Source of the DNA: an uncultured bacterium
GTDB taxonomy: Bacteria > Patescibacteria > Paceibacteria > UBA9973 > Zambryskibacteraceae
Assembly: GCA_903918125.1 (NCBI GenBank)
Contig: CAIXDB010000001.1
Coordinates: forward strand, 1-23,714
DNA: 23,714 nucleotides
Reading direction: 5' to 3'
Part shown: in pieces, positions 7,582 through 14,758 of the stretch
Layout of the letters: each line of letters starts with the position of its first letter
Numbering within the stretch: the stretch's first letter is position 1
Program-made: the position numbers and the translations under genes
The notes under the pieces: generated by a model
The model's database searches: none
Told to the model about the DNA's origin: nothing
What the model saw: the letters and a program-made list of their open reading frames with translations, nothing else

Positions 7582-8001
7582 TTATTTTTTTTGTCTTTTG
7601 TATCGCAACTCCCATCTGTGTTGCATTGTACCAATATTAGTTTGCTCTATTGTATACAGCCATGAGTACACCGTATCAATCTGCGGTAACCGTAGATCAA
7701 TCTGGACATCTTTGTTCCTTTGAGATGCGAGCAGCTCGAACTTTGTGAGCTGCCAGCATTCCTCCACCAATTCTGTGTTCTCAGGTGTGTTTGGAACAAA
7801 ATAGGGATTGAACTCCCGCATGCCAGCTTGTGTGTATGTCCTGTGTAGGGATGACTTGATTAGTAGCCCCTCCCATTTCTCCGGAGCACAGAACACGTAC
7901 ATAAGTATCTCAGTTGCAATTGCTGTCACGGCAGGAATAATTTTCTGCTCGATACTCGCACGTAGTAGCACCTTATAGGTCAGATCTTTTCTTTTCTGCA
8001 T
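7582..8001 (-). CDS. Hypothetical protein, 139 aa
   Basis: Not recognised. The product is soluble, with no signal peptide, and mixes helical and polar segments (for example PEKWEGLLIKSSLHRTY and VEECWQLTKFELLASQRNKD). The start is well supported by GGAGAGG at 8007-8013, five bases before the ATG, and by a promoter at 8020-8047. A terminator hairpin follows the stop. The gene is therefore a self-contained single-gene unit, a pattern repeated by other small genes in this window. The N-terminal half, rich in Ile/Ala/Val (IIPAVTAIATEILMYVF), could form a buried helix rather than a membrane segment. Confidence 0.7.
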   Translation of the reverse strand: MQKRKDLTYKVLLRASIEQKIIPAVTAIATEILMYVFCAPEKWEGLLIKSSLHRTYTQAGMREFNPYFVPNTPENTELVEECWQLTKFELLASQRNKDVQIDLRLPQIDTVYSWLYTIEQTNIGTMQHRWELRYKRQKK

Positions 8002-8019
8002 TGTACCTCTCCGCCACTC

Positions 8020-8047
8020 AATCTACTCCATGAGGTAAAAAAGTCAA
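8020..8047 (-). promoter_or_regulatory. Sigma70-type promoter of the 139-aa gene
   Basis: Read on the - strand: TTGACT (8047-8042), 16-bp spacer, TAGATT (8025-8020). The predicted start of transcription is near 8013, at the first bases of the GGAGAGG ribosome-binding site, so the leader is only about a dozen bases. Confidence 0.75.
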
Positions 8048-8071
8048 CGTCAGTTACAGGACTCAGACATC

Positions 8072-8108
8072 AAAAAACTCCTGCCACATTTCTGCGCGGG
8101 AGTTTTTT
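8072..8108 (-). terminator. Intrinsic terminator after the lysozyme-like gene
   Basis: A 13-bp stem with one G·U pair (8072-8084 with 8096-8108), flanked by A6 and T6 runs, so it can act in both directions. It lies about 25 bases downstream of the stop of the - strand gene that ends at 8133 and just upstream of the next promoter. Confidence 0.8.
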
Positions 8109-8132
8109 GTTTTAGGTTTGTTCAGCTGAACA

Positions 8133-8594
8133 TTATTTCGTATTCATCGCTACGGATGCGCCGGTCGGGTCTGTCAGGTATTTACCCCAACACGCCTCTG
8201 ACGAGCTCCACGGAGCGACACCTTCCTTCTCGTACAAATCACGAGCGTAGGCAGTGTTTCCTTCCAGGGTGTAGATGTTGTAATTTTCCTTTTCAGCCGT
8301 GGCCAGTTGATAGTGTTCGTTGATTTGCATCACACCAACATCAGCGTTGTTTACAACTCCTCGATGCACCTCACCGTTCGGATCCAACTGTCGGAAATGC
8401 GATTCGCACTTGGCGATTTGAATCATGATGGGAATATCCGAAAAGTACTGACGAACGTATTGTTCCGTACTCATCATCGTCTCTATCTCTTTAGCTGAGG
8501 ACTCTTTAACAAGGTTCACTTGATCCTGCGCTGGCGGTGTTGTCACGGCAACCGGAGAAGTGTATCCCCCGGCGCCGGCAAGAATCATAAACAA
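8133..8594 (-). CDS. Small exported lysozyme/lytic transglycosylase-like protein
   Basis: Counted from TTG 8594, a hydrophobic start (MFMILAGAGG) precedes a Pro/Thr-rich linker and a compact domain. In that domain IPIMIQIAKCESHFRQ places a Glu (residue 64) as in SLT/lysozyme-fold enzymes. GVVNNADVGVMQINEHYQLA matches the conserved Gly-x-Met-Gln-Ile-Asn motif of lytic transglycosylases, and the end reads APWSSSEACWGKY. Two cysteines (63 and 134) could form a disulfide. The likely role is cleavage of peptidoglycan outside the membrane. The true start is unclear: the hydrophobic run continues upstream in frame (IVILNFTAVSLF) as far as a stop at 8628-8630, with only ATT/ATC codons there, so either TTG 8594 or ATG 8588 is used or the start is non-canonical. 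The leader has two hairpins and a strong promoter. Confidence 0.8.
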   Translation of the reverse strand: MFMILAGAGGYTSPVAVTTPPAQDQVNLVKESSAKEIETMMSTEQYVRQYFSDIPIMIQIAKCESHFRQLDPNGEVHRGVVNNADVGVMQINEHYQLATAEKENYNIYTLEGNTAYARDLYEKEGVAPWSSSEACWGKYLTDPTGASVAMNTK

Positions 8595-8649
8595 ACTAAC
8601 GGCTGTAAAATTTAAAATAACGATGTGTTAGATGGTAATTCTATCGATG

Positions 8650-8697
8650 TAGAGACGTGTCACAGTCTCTAACGGAAAAAATCAGCTGTACTGATTT
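8650..8697 (-). promoter_or_regulatory. Structured 5' leader of the lysozyme-like gene
   Basis: On the - strand, transcription from the upstream promoter should start near 8697. That places it directly at the hairpin AAATCAG-TACAG-CTGATTT (8697-8679), which runs into a T6 stretch (8681-8676), resembling an intrinsic terminator at the start of the RNA. A second near-perfect palindrome, TAGAGACGTG / CACAGTCTCTA, spans 8671-8650. Together they look like an attenuator or a protective 5' structure. The function is inferred; the pairings are visible. Confidence 0.5.
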
Positions 8698-8703
8698 ACA
8701 TAC

Positions 8704-8733
8704 ATTGTATCACAAGTGACTGCAGGTTGTCAA
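8704..8733 (-). promoter_or_regulatory. Strong sigma70-type promoter of the lysozyme-like gene
   Basis: Read on the - strand: TTGACA (8733-8728), 18-bp spacer, TACAAT (8709-8704) preceded by TGA, an extended -10. The -35 is a perfect consensus. The predicted transcription start is about 8697, leaving a leader of about 100 nt before the first usable start codon. Confidence 0.85.
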
Positions 8734-8742
8734 TGGCTATAA

Positions 8743-8776
8743 CACAAAATACCCTTGTTGAAAAGGGTATTTTGTG
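8743..8776 (-). terminator. Terminator after the 1419-aa surface protein gene
   Basis: A long stem, CACAAAATACCCTT (8743-8756) with AAGGGTATTTTGTG (8763-8776), and a short loop. It lies 38 bases after the stop of the - strand gene ending at 8815 and is A/T-rich at its base. It probably stops transcription before the next promoter. Confidence 0.7.
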
Positions 8777-8814
8777 GCTTTGTAAAGCCGTATTTTTCCA
8801 ATTTTACCCACACC

Positions 8815-11800
8815 TTAAAACTCTTGATAAATCAACGGTAGCGGTACAAAGGTGCCGGAAACGCTGTGTCCCGTGTTCATGTTGAGCGGACATGTGCCCG
8901 TACCGGAACAATCACCTGTCCAACCGGTAAATTTCTGCAAGGAATCCGGCTGGTCGTTCAATATGACCGAGCTACAAGTGCTAAACGAGGCGGAACATGC
9001 GTTTCCAGTCGTACCACAGTCAATGCCCGATGGGATACTGGTTACCGTGCCTCCGGATGGTTTGGTCACCGTGATGACATTCGTACCGGAACAGGAACCA
9101 TTGTTACCGTTGCCTGAACCACTTGTCGGAGTTACAGTCACAAAGTCCGAACTTTCTTGTGCATCGCTGTTTCTGCACAGTAACGAGAATGTTGTCGGAA
9201 CCATGAGACTCATAATCTGATATGTACCGCCGTTCACGCTTCGCAACGAACCGTTCCAGTTATAGTCGCCACCGGTGGCAAAACAGTTGGTTACATTGTT
9301 ACCGGTCACTGTCCAGGTCAAGGTAGAATTTAATGGCGCGAAGCCAGTTTTTGGATTTGCATCCAATGTCACATGCGGTGCATTATTACACGAGCCGGAA
9401 CAACCGTCACCCACCACCACCGTTACTGAGGCAGTGGCATCTGCAACACCAGTTTTTTTACATCGCAGATTATACGTATACGTACCATCCAATACATTAC
9501 TCTGATGAGTGGCAAATGACTGATAACTGACCGGCTGGTTGCTACCCCATTGTCCACCATCGGTATAACATTGGTCGGGAGAACCCGTTGTGGTCCAATT
9601 CAAATCATATGATGCTGGCGAGCCTATCGGTTGAACAACCGGTATGAGTGTGCCCGGATCGTCCGCTTGAAAACCGCTGATGGAAATGGAACCCGATACA
9701 CACACATTCGGTGCCGTGGTTATTGCCGGACTGGTTGCACCGGCCGGTGCCGATGTTCCCCCATTGTTTGATGCCGTAATAGTATAGGTGTGCGAAGAGT
9801 TTGCCGAAAGATTGTAGTCTGAAACGGCAAGAGCGGGACCGGCGTAGACCGTACGCGCACCATCCATGACGGTGTAGGATATCGCTCCAGCAGACGCGTT
9901 CCATGAGAGATTGATTTGACCGGTACCGCAAACCGACGGTCCCGCCCAGAAACCGGTCGGAGTAGAAGGTGCCACAACAGCTTGGTTCGTAACGACAATG
10001 GTGACTGGCACGGTGATAGACGACGGTGTGCCATTGTCCGAAGTGACGATAATTGTGCCGTGGTACGTGTTACCTGCGGTCATACCGTTTGTGTTGATAG
10101 TGACGTCAAGCGCCGGACTGGATGACTTGGTCGGTGCTTCCCCGCCGGCATTTGACCAGCCGGAAACAAACAGCCAACCGTACATGAGACGTTGTGCCGT
10201 GAGCCATGAACCTCCGTTTGTTGTTGCCGAGGTGACCGACCAGTCAAGGTTTCCGTCAGATGTGTTAGTGTCGCCATTTGTAATAGTCAATTGTGGTATT
10301 GATACCGAAACACTGTTTCCCTGCTGAATGGTGTACGTGTAGCTTGAAGGCGAAACTTCGAGTATCGGACTTGTGACTGAACAGCTTGGTGCGCTTGCAC
10401 TGAGTGGCGCAGTTGTTTTTGTTGGACCACCGCTTGATGCATTCGACACAGTCACTGTGTATGTGTGCGACGAGCCGGCAACAAGACCGGAACCACTCGT
10501 GGCTGGCGAAGTTTGACCTGTATCGGACAATTCGTAACTGTTGGCGGAGGTATTCCACATGTCTGCGCCGGATCCGGAATACACGATGCGACCCGTAGTG
10601 GTGTCGGTGACGGTGTAGGTTACCGGTTGTGTGACGTTTGCCGGTTGGTTGTTGTTCCACGACAAGTTGATTTGACCGCTACAACTCGTCGGACTTGCGC
10701 CAACCCAGAAACCGGTCAGGGTTACGACGGGAACAACAACAGGTGGCGCAGCAGTAACCGTCACAGTGACTGGCACCTGTATTATCACCGGCGGAGGTGT
10801 TGGACTGAGTGCGTTGGTCGGTCCGATGGCATTACTCGAGGTGACGGTGATAATAGCATGATACGGACTGCCACTCACGGTGAGATTGGTTGCGTCAACT
10901 TGAACATCGAGTGCGGGACTGGACGAACTACCCGGTGCTTCCCCACCCTGTGTGGACCAGCCGGCGACAATATTGCCATTTTGAGTACGATTGACAGTGA
11001 GCCATGATGCATTGTCAGAAACCGACCAATTGAGATTGGCATCGCTCGCGTTGGTATCGCCGTTTGTGATGGTGAGCGAACTATATTTTTGCAATGCTGT
11101 GCCTTGCGTGACCGTAACACTGATAGGGTTCGGCGAGACTTCGAGAATCGGACCGGTCGTGGCACAATTCGGTACTACAACATCATACGTTTCTGTTGTT
11201 GATTGTTTTTGCGCACTGGTACTGTTTGATACGAAGACGGTGTATGTATGTACTGAATTTGAAGCAAGTCCCGAACTAGCCACTGCCGGTGTCGTCTGAC
11301 CGGTGTCGGCAAGCACAAAACTATTTGTTCCATCTGGATCGGAAATACCAGGTCCCGAATACACGATGCGACCGGTTTTATTATCAACAACCGCATATGT
11401 CACCGGCATCGTTACGTTTGCCGGTTGGTTGTTATTCCACGACAAGTTGATTTGGCCGCACACCGAGCTTGCACCCGCCCAGAAACCGGTCGGTGCGACG
11501 ACAGAGACTCCGGGAGCAGAGGTAATGGAAACAGCAACAGTATTACTCTTCGACGTATCCTTGACACTCGTCGCGGTAACATTGATGGTGCCAGACGCCC
11601 AGTTTGGTGCGGAGAGTAGACCGGCACTCGTAATCAAACCATTATCCACTGACCATTTCACGTTTGAATCACTGCTACCGTCACTGTAGTGAACAGTCGC
11701 GGTACATTGACCGGTTTGTTGTGCGGTGAGTGAAGCAGGACAACTGGCAGTAACGGAGGTGACAGTAACTGCCGGATTGTTCACTACCACTCTTGCTTCA

Positions 11801-13074
11801 CTTGTTGCATCCGTTACACCAGATTTATGACAAGTAATATCAAAAATATATGTGCCCGCAGTCATACCGCTTCGTTGTGCTACAGGATCACCATTGTGAA
11901 TATTTGTACCAGACCAATAGTTTGATGCGTCACAGGAATCGGGATTACCGGTAGTCGTCCATGACAGATTAGTTGCTCCCGGAGCAGTTAATGGTCCGGC
12001 GGGAGTGGCAGTGAGAGTAACAAAAATTTGACCAGACGGACATGAGTTAGGAGCAGTTGTATCCGTAGGAGTGGTTAATGCCGGTGCAGACGGTGTATCG
12101 TAATCGTTTGAAGCGGTGACAGAGTATGTATGATCTGAACCGGCGGGAAGACCGGTAATTACATCTGACGTAGTGTACACTATACTTGACCACCCCGTTG
12201 TTGTATCAGTAATGGTGTAGTGAGTAGCTCCAAAAACTGCATCCCAAGCCAATTTGATCTGACCAGTGCCACATGCTTGCGGGGTCGCAGTAAAATTGGT
12301 TGGGGTCGCTACCGGTTGAACACAATATTGACATTGTTTTTGGATACCGTAATCGGGGTCAGTGCCACCAAAGCTGTCAATATCGCAAGAAATACTCCCC
12401 GAAATACCTTGTTCATAATCAAACAACCCCGCACCTTGTCTTGTAGAATCAACGATACTACCGAAGTCAGGGTCGGGCTGACCGAAACGAACGTTGGTAG
12501 CCGGACCGGAGAAACTACAAGTACCACCCTCCACTGCACAGTATTTCCAATGTGTAAGACATTGATCTACCGGCGGACACAAACTATTATCTGGAGTGGT
12601 TCCGCTACACGTACCATCAGTTTGGTACGTTCCAGAATTTGTCATGCCACATGTATTTGCGGAAGAAGTACACGGGCCGGTAAGGGTCGCACCTGAGCAT
12701 GATGTACAAGACGCTTCCCAATCGGTTATGGTCTGGTTGGTCGTGAGATGCGATGCTGTAATAGTTTGATTATATGGGTTTTGACAAGAATATGGTGTCA
12801 CTGATTGACAATAGGTGTGATTTACCTGACCACATGTTGCGGTACATGTTTGATGACCACCACCTGAACAATTTTGAGTCCACGACCCTTGACTTTGTCC
12901 ATAGGTACACTGATTTGTTTCTGAACCGTTAGTCGAACTGGGTATACAGTCCTGTCCGCAAGAAACAATTGCATGACTCACAGAGGAGAAGGAAAAATAT
13001 CCGACCGAAATCACAGCAAGGAGAACCGTGAGAAAACAAAATCGCATCAAAAATTTTTTTGACATAGGCTTCAT
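8815..13074 (-). CDS. Giant secreted Cys-rich protein with Fn3, Ig-like and BACON repeats (1419 aa)
   Basis: Exported multi-domain surface or extracellular protein of unknown ligand. A signal peptide (MSKKFLMRFCFLTVLLAV, ending near SVSHA) is followed by a segment (about residues 36-250) with 18 cysteines. Next come an Fn3 domain (about 255-340), an Ig-like domain (about 345-430), a Big_2-like domain (about 433-525), two tandem Fn3+BACON-like units (about 526-785 and 786-1037), a third Fn3 (1037-1120), two Ig/PKD-like domains (1125-1305), and a C-terminal module (about 1330-1419; KFTGWTGDCSGTGTCPL) like the divergent InlB B-repeat. No LPxTG motif or C-terminal membrane anchor is seen. The frame is open to 13158, but the signal peptide and a -10 box at 13099-13104 favour ATG 13074 (or 13065). 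The likely role is adhesion or host contact. Confidence 0.85.
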   Translation of the reverse strand: MKPMSKKFLMRFCFLTVLLAVISVGYFSFSSVSHAIVSCGQDCIPSSTNGSETNQCTYGQSQGSWTQNCSGGGHQTCTATCGQVNHTYCQSVTPYSCQNPYNQTITASHLTTNQTITDWEASCTSCSGATLTGPCTSSANTCGMTNSGTYQTDGTCSGTTPDNSLCPPVDQCLTHWKYCAVEGGTCSFSGPATNVRFGQPDPDFGSIVDSTRQGAGLFDYEQGISGSISCDIDSFGGTDPDYGIQKQCQYCVQPVATPTNFTATPQACGTGQIKLAWDAVFGATHYTITDTTTGWSSIVYTTSDVITGLPAGSDHTYSVTASNDYDTPSAPALTTPTDTTAPNSCPSGQIFVTLTATPAGPLTAPGATNLSWTTTGNPDSCDASNYWSGTNIHNGDPVAQRSGMTAGTYIFDITCHKSGVTDATSEARVVVNNPAVTVTSVTASCPASLTAQQTGQCTATVHYSDGSSDSNVKWSVDNGLITSAGLLSAPNWASGTINVTATSVKDTSKSNTVAVSITSAPGVSVVAPTGFWAGASSVCGQINLSWNNNQPANVTMPVTYAVVDNKTGRIVYSGPGISDPDGTNSFVLADTGQTTPAVASSGLASNSVHTYTVFVSNSTSAQKQSTTETYDVVVPNCATTGPILEVSPNPISVTVTQGTALQKYSSLTITNGDTNASDANLNWSVSDNASWLTVNRTQNGNIVAGWSTQGGEAPGSSSSPALDVQVDATNLTVSGSPYHAIITVTSSNAIGPTNALSPTPPPVIIQVPVTVTVTAAPPVVVPVVTLTGFWVGASPTSCSGQINLSWNNNQPANVTQPVTYTVTDTTTGRIVYSGSGADMWNTSANSYELSDTGQTSPATSGSGLVAGSSHTYTVTVSNASSGGPTKTTAPLSASAPSCSVTSPILEVSPSSYTYTIQQGNSVSVSIPQLTITNGDTNTSDGNLDWSVTSATTNGGSWLTAQRLMYGWLFVSGWSNAGGEAPTKSSSPALDVTINTNGMTAGNTYHGTIIVTSDNGTPSSITVPVTIVVTNQAVVAPSTPTGFWAGPSVCGTGQINLSWNASAGAISYTVMDGARTVYAGPALAVSDYNLSANSSHTYTITASNNGGTSAPAGATSPAITTAPNVCVSGSISISGFQADDPGTLIPVVQPIGSPASYDLNWTTTGSPDQCYTDGGQWGSNQPVSYQSFATHQSNVLDGTYTYNLRCKKTGVADATASVTVVVGDGCSGSCNNAPHVTLDANPKTGFAPLNSTLTWTVTGNNVTNCFATGGDYNWNGSLRSVNGGTYQIMSLMVPTTFSLLCRNSDAQESSDFVTVTPTSGSGNGNNGSCSGTNVITVTKPSGGTVTSIPSGIDCGTTGNACSASFSTCSSVILNDQPDSLQKFTGWTGDCSGTGTCPLNMNTGHSVSGTFVPLPLIYQEF
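9715..11500 (-). repeat. Tandem internal repeat: Fn3-BACON, Fn3-BACON, Fn3
   Basis: Inside the giant gene, the sequence for TGFW-G-(x)n-QINLSWNNNQPANV recurs. On the + strand the marker CAGAAACCGGTC appears near 9949, 10706 and 11481, spaced 757 and 775 bases. Each of the first two copies (in protein order) continues into a BACON-like part (GPILEVSP...LTITNGDTN.SD.NL.WSV...GGEAP...SSPALDV). DNA identity is highest over GTTTGCCGGTTGGTTGTT and the adjoining CCACGACAAGTTGATTTG (10635-10675 and 11416-11456). This indicates a fairly recent duplication, or selection for the repeat. Confidence 0.85.
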
Positions 13075-13098
13075 TAAAATTTTAATTTTTATGTGTTT

Positions 13099-13104
13099 AT
13101 TATA
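13099..13104 (-). promoter_or_regulatory. -10 box of the giant surface protein gene
   Basis: A perfect TATAAT on the - strand (13104-13099). No good -35 is seen 16-18 bases upstream. The predicted start is about 13092, 18 bases before ATG 13074. This excludes the longer open frame from 13158. Confidence 0.55.
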
Positions 13105-13151
13105 CCCTGCCCTGTGCCAAAGCACACGAAAATAGGCTGTGGATAGGTCGC

Positions 13152-13179
13152 TTGACAAAGAATTTCATTAGTGTATAAT
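13152..13179 (+). promoter_or_regulatory. Consensus sigma70 promoter of the 227-aa secreted protein gene
   Basis: TTGACA (13152-13157), 16-bp spacer, TATAAT (13174-13179): both hexamers are perfect. The predicted start is about 13186. This rules out the in-frame ATG at 13178, which lies inside the -10 box, and supports ATG 13226. Confidence 0.9.
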
Positions 13180-13225
13180 GAACCTAGAACCTGCTTACCA
13201 AAGGCAGGCGACAAAGGAAAACAAA

Positions 13226-13909
13226 ATGTTTACAAAGGCAGTAGTTTCCGCCCTTTTCATCGCCGTGTCCCTTTTGGGACAGCAGGCAAATATCAATCCG
13301 ACACCGATCTGCATCACTGCAGATCAGGTTGCAAACAACCCTGGCGCACCGACGTGTATGGACATAGTGGTAGCGAGCAAAATCATGCTCGCTGACCATC
13401 AGCGTAACGTCTCGGCATCCTCCCGCTCTCACGAGCGATCAGTCGGGTCGTCTGTTTCAAACGCCAACGACCCGGAGGCTGTGGCTAATGTTCAACCGGC
13501 GCTCGTTGTTTCGTTAACGCGGGATGTAAATGGATGTGATGTCGCGACATTCCAGAGTAATTCTGGGTTGCCGTGGGATTACACTACAGTAGTAGTAGGG
13601 GTAACGTATTTGACTCCTACCTACATCTCGACGGCCACCAGCCCGAATGCTGGGATGACAATGGTGTCCGGTATGGATACCGTCACGGCGTTCACACTGA
13701 CACCACCGCCACCGGGATGGCCGACGTACGGAAATTGGAGTACCGGTCCAACTCCCATTAAGACGGAGTGTCCGTCGAGCACGCGCTCGAACGGATCGGC
13801 GATTATTTACAAGGTAATCGTCACCTCCCCAACGGGAGTAGTGACCACCAGTTCTATTACGGTGGACAACAAAGGCAATGTTGTCGCACCGAACGCGATC
13901 ACAAAATAG
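13226..13909 (+). CDS. Secreted orphan protein, 227 aa
   Basis: Not recognised. The N-terminus (MFTKAVVSALFIAVSLLGQQA) is a short signal peptide. The mature part is polar and Ser/Thr/Val/Pro-rich, has four cysteines and a Pro-rich stretch (TPPPPGWPTYGNW), and ends in a beta-rich part (YKVIVTSPTGVVTTSSITVDNKGN). The start is set by AAAGGA at 13213-13218, seven bases before ATG 13226, and by the upstream promoter. The frame extends to 13178, but that start would lie within the promoter. The gene is transcribed away from the giant surface protein gene and ends at a strong terminator. It is probably a small extracellular or wall-associated protein belonging to the same export region. Confidence 0.75.
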   Translation: MFTKAVVSALFIAVSLLGQQANINPTPICITADQVANNPGAPTCMDIVVASKIMLADHQRNVSASSRSHERSVGSSVSNANDPEAVANVQPALVVSLTRDVNGCDVATFQSNSGLPWDYTTVVVGVTYLTPTYISTATSPNAGMTMVSGMDTVTAFTLTPPPPGWPTYGNWSTGPTPIKTECPSSTRSNGSAIIYKVIVTSPTGVVTTSSITVDNKGNVVAPNAITK

Positions 13910-13945
13910 TTCTTCGCAGGGCGCTCCCCTGCTTCGCTCACAACA

Positions 13946-13979
13946 GAGCCCGACACATTACTGTGCGGGCTCTTTTTTT
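13946..13979 (+). terminator. Intrinsic terminator of the 227-aa gene
   Basis: GAGCCCG (13946-13952) pairs with CGGGCTC (13966-13972), with further ACA/TGT pairing inside, followed by T7 (13973-13979). It lies 37 bases after the stop. Read on the - strand there is no U-tract, so it is unlikely to end the converging dsbA-like transcript efficiently. Confidence 0.85.
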
Positions 13980-14008
13980 GTATCTGAATTTTTTCTGTCG
14001 CGAGTTTT

Positions 14009-14731
14009 TTATTTCAATGCTGCATCAATGGCTTGGTCGAACACCGACACATCCTGTGCGCCTTCAATCTTTGTGCCATTAACGAATATCGTCGGTGTGC
14101 CGGTCACGCCGTATGTTTGCGCGGTCACAGTGTCCTGCGTGACTTGTTTTGCATACTTGCCACTATTGAGGCACGTCGCAAACAGGCTCGCGTTCAACCC
14201 CATCGTCGGAGCGAGGCTGATTTCGTTTGCCGTATCCGCCCACGTGGTCGACTCATCGCCTTGGTGGCCAAACATGTAGTCGTGGAACTGCCAGAATTTG
14301 TTTTGTTCAAGCGCACAATATGCTCCCTCGCCGGCGGTCAGCGAATCCGGTCCGAGAAAGGCAACGTCCTGGTAGACAAATTTTATTTTGCCCGTCGCGA
14401 TGTATTTTGTCTGCAAGTCCGGCATGGTCGTCTGATAGAAACGCTCGCAGTAGGGACAACGATAGTCGGCGTATTCGATGACGGTCACTTTGGCGTTCGG
14501 ATTGCCGAGAAACGGCGTGTTTGGAGCGAGCTTGATGGCGGCAGTGCCCGCATCAGCCGTGCCGGGAGCATTTTGCGTACCGGTACCGGCAACCGCGACT
14601 CCCCCATTGACCGCGGTGAGATTTTTATAAATGTAGAAAACTGTGCCGGAAACAATGAGGGCACCGATGATGACACTGACCGCAACGACGTACGCTGCGA
14701 AACTCAATTCTGTTTCATGATGATGCAACAT
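14009..14731 (-). CDS. Membrane-anchored DsbA-like thiol:disulfide oxidoreductase
   Basis: Thioredoxin-fold (Thioredoxin_4/DsbA) protein, 240 aa. A single N-terminal transmembrane helix (about residues 10-35) is followed by a Gly/Ala-rich linker. The catalytic domain then carries YADYRCPYCERFYQ (Cys92-Pro-Tyr-Cys95), the helical insertion (WQFHDYMFGHQGD...), and the cis-proline loop GVTGTPTIFVNGTKIEGAQ. It should introduce or isomerise disulfides in exported proteins on the outer face of the membrane. It starts 27 bases after the TIG protein gene, too close for its own promoter, so the two form an operon. Cys-rich exported proteins encoded nearby are natural substrates (inference). No VKOR or DsbB partner is in the window. 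No Shine-Dalgarno is evident. Confidence 0.9.
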   Translation of the reverse strand: MLHHHETELSFAAYVVAVSVIIGALIVSGTVFYIYKNLTAVNGGVAVAGTGTQNAPGTADAGTAAIKLAPNTPFLGNPNAKVTVIEYADYRCPYCERFYQTTMPDLQTKYIATGKIKFVYQDVAFLGPDSLTAGEGAYCALEQNKFWQFHDYMFGHQGDESTTWADTANEISLAPTMGLNASLFATCLNSGKYAKQVTQDTVTAQTYGVTGTPTIFVNGTKIEGAQDVSVFDQAIDAALK

Positions 14732-14758
14732 GTTTGTGATTTTACGTTTGTATGGTTT

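Noticed and set aside
7413..7640. 75-aa + strand frame in the 7225-7581 gap
   Set aside because: It begins without an SD or promoter, runs through a terminator hairpin and overlaps the better supported - strand gene.
9715..11500. CRISPR-like or non-coding repeat array
   Set aside because: The spaced repeats are in frame within one continuous gene and correspond to protein domain repeats.
13178..13225. Longer N-terminus for the 227-aa secreted protein
   Set aside because: The ATG at 13178 lies within the perfect -10 box, so it cannot be in the transcript; the longer form would also bury the signal peptide.
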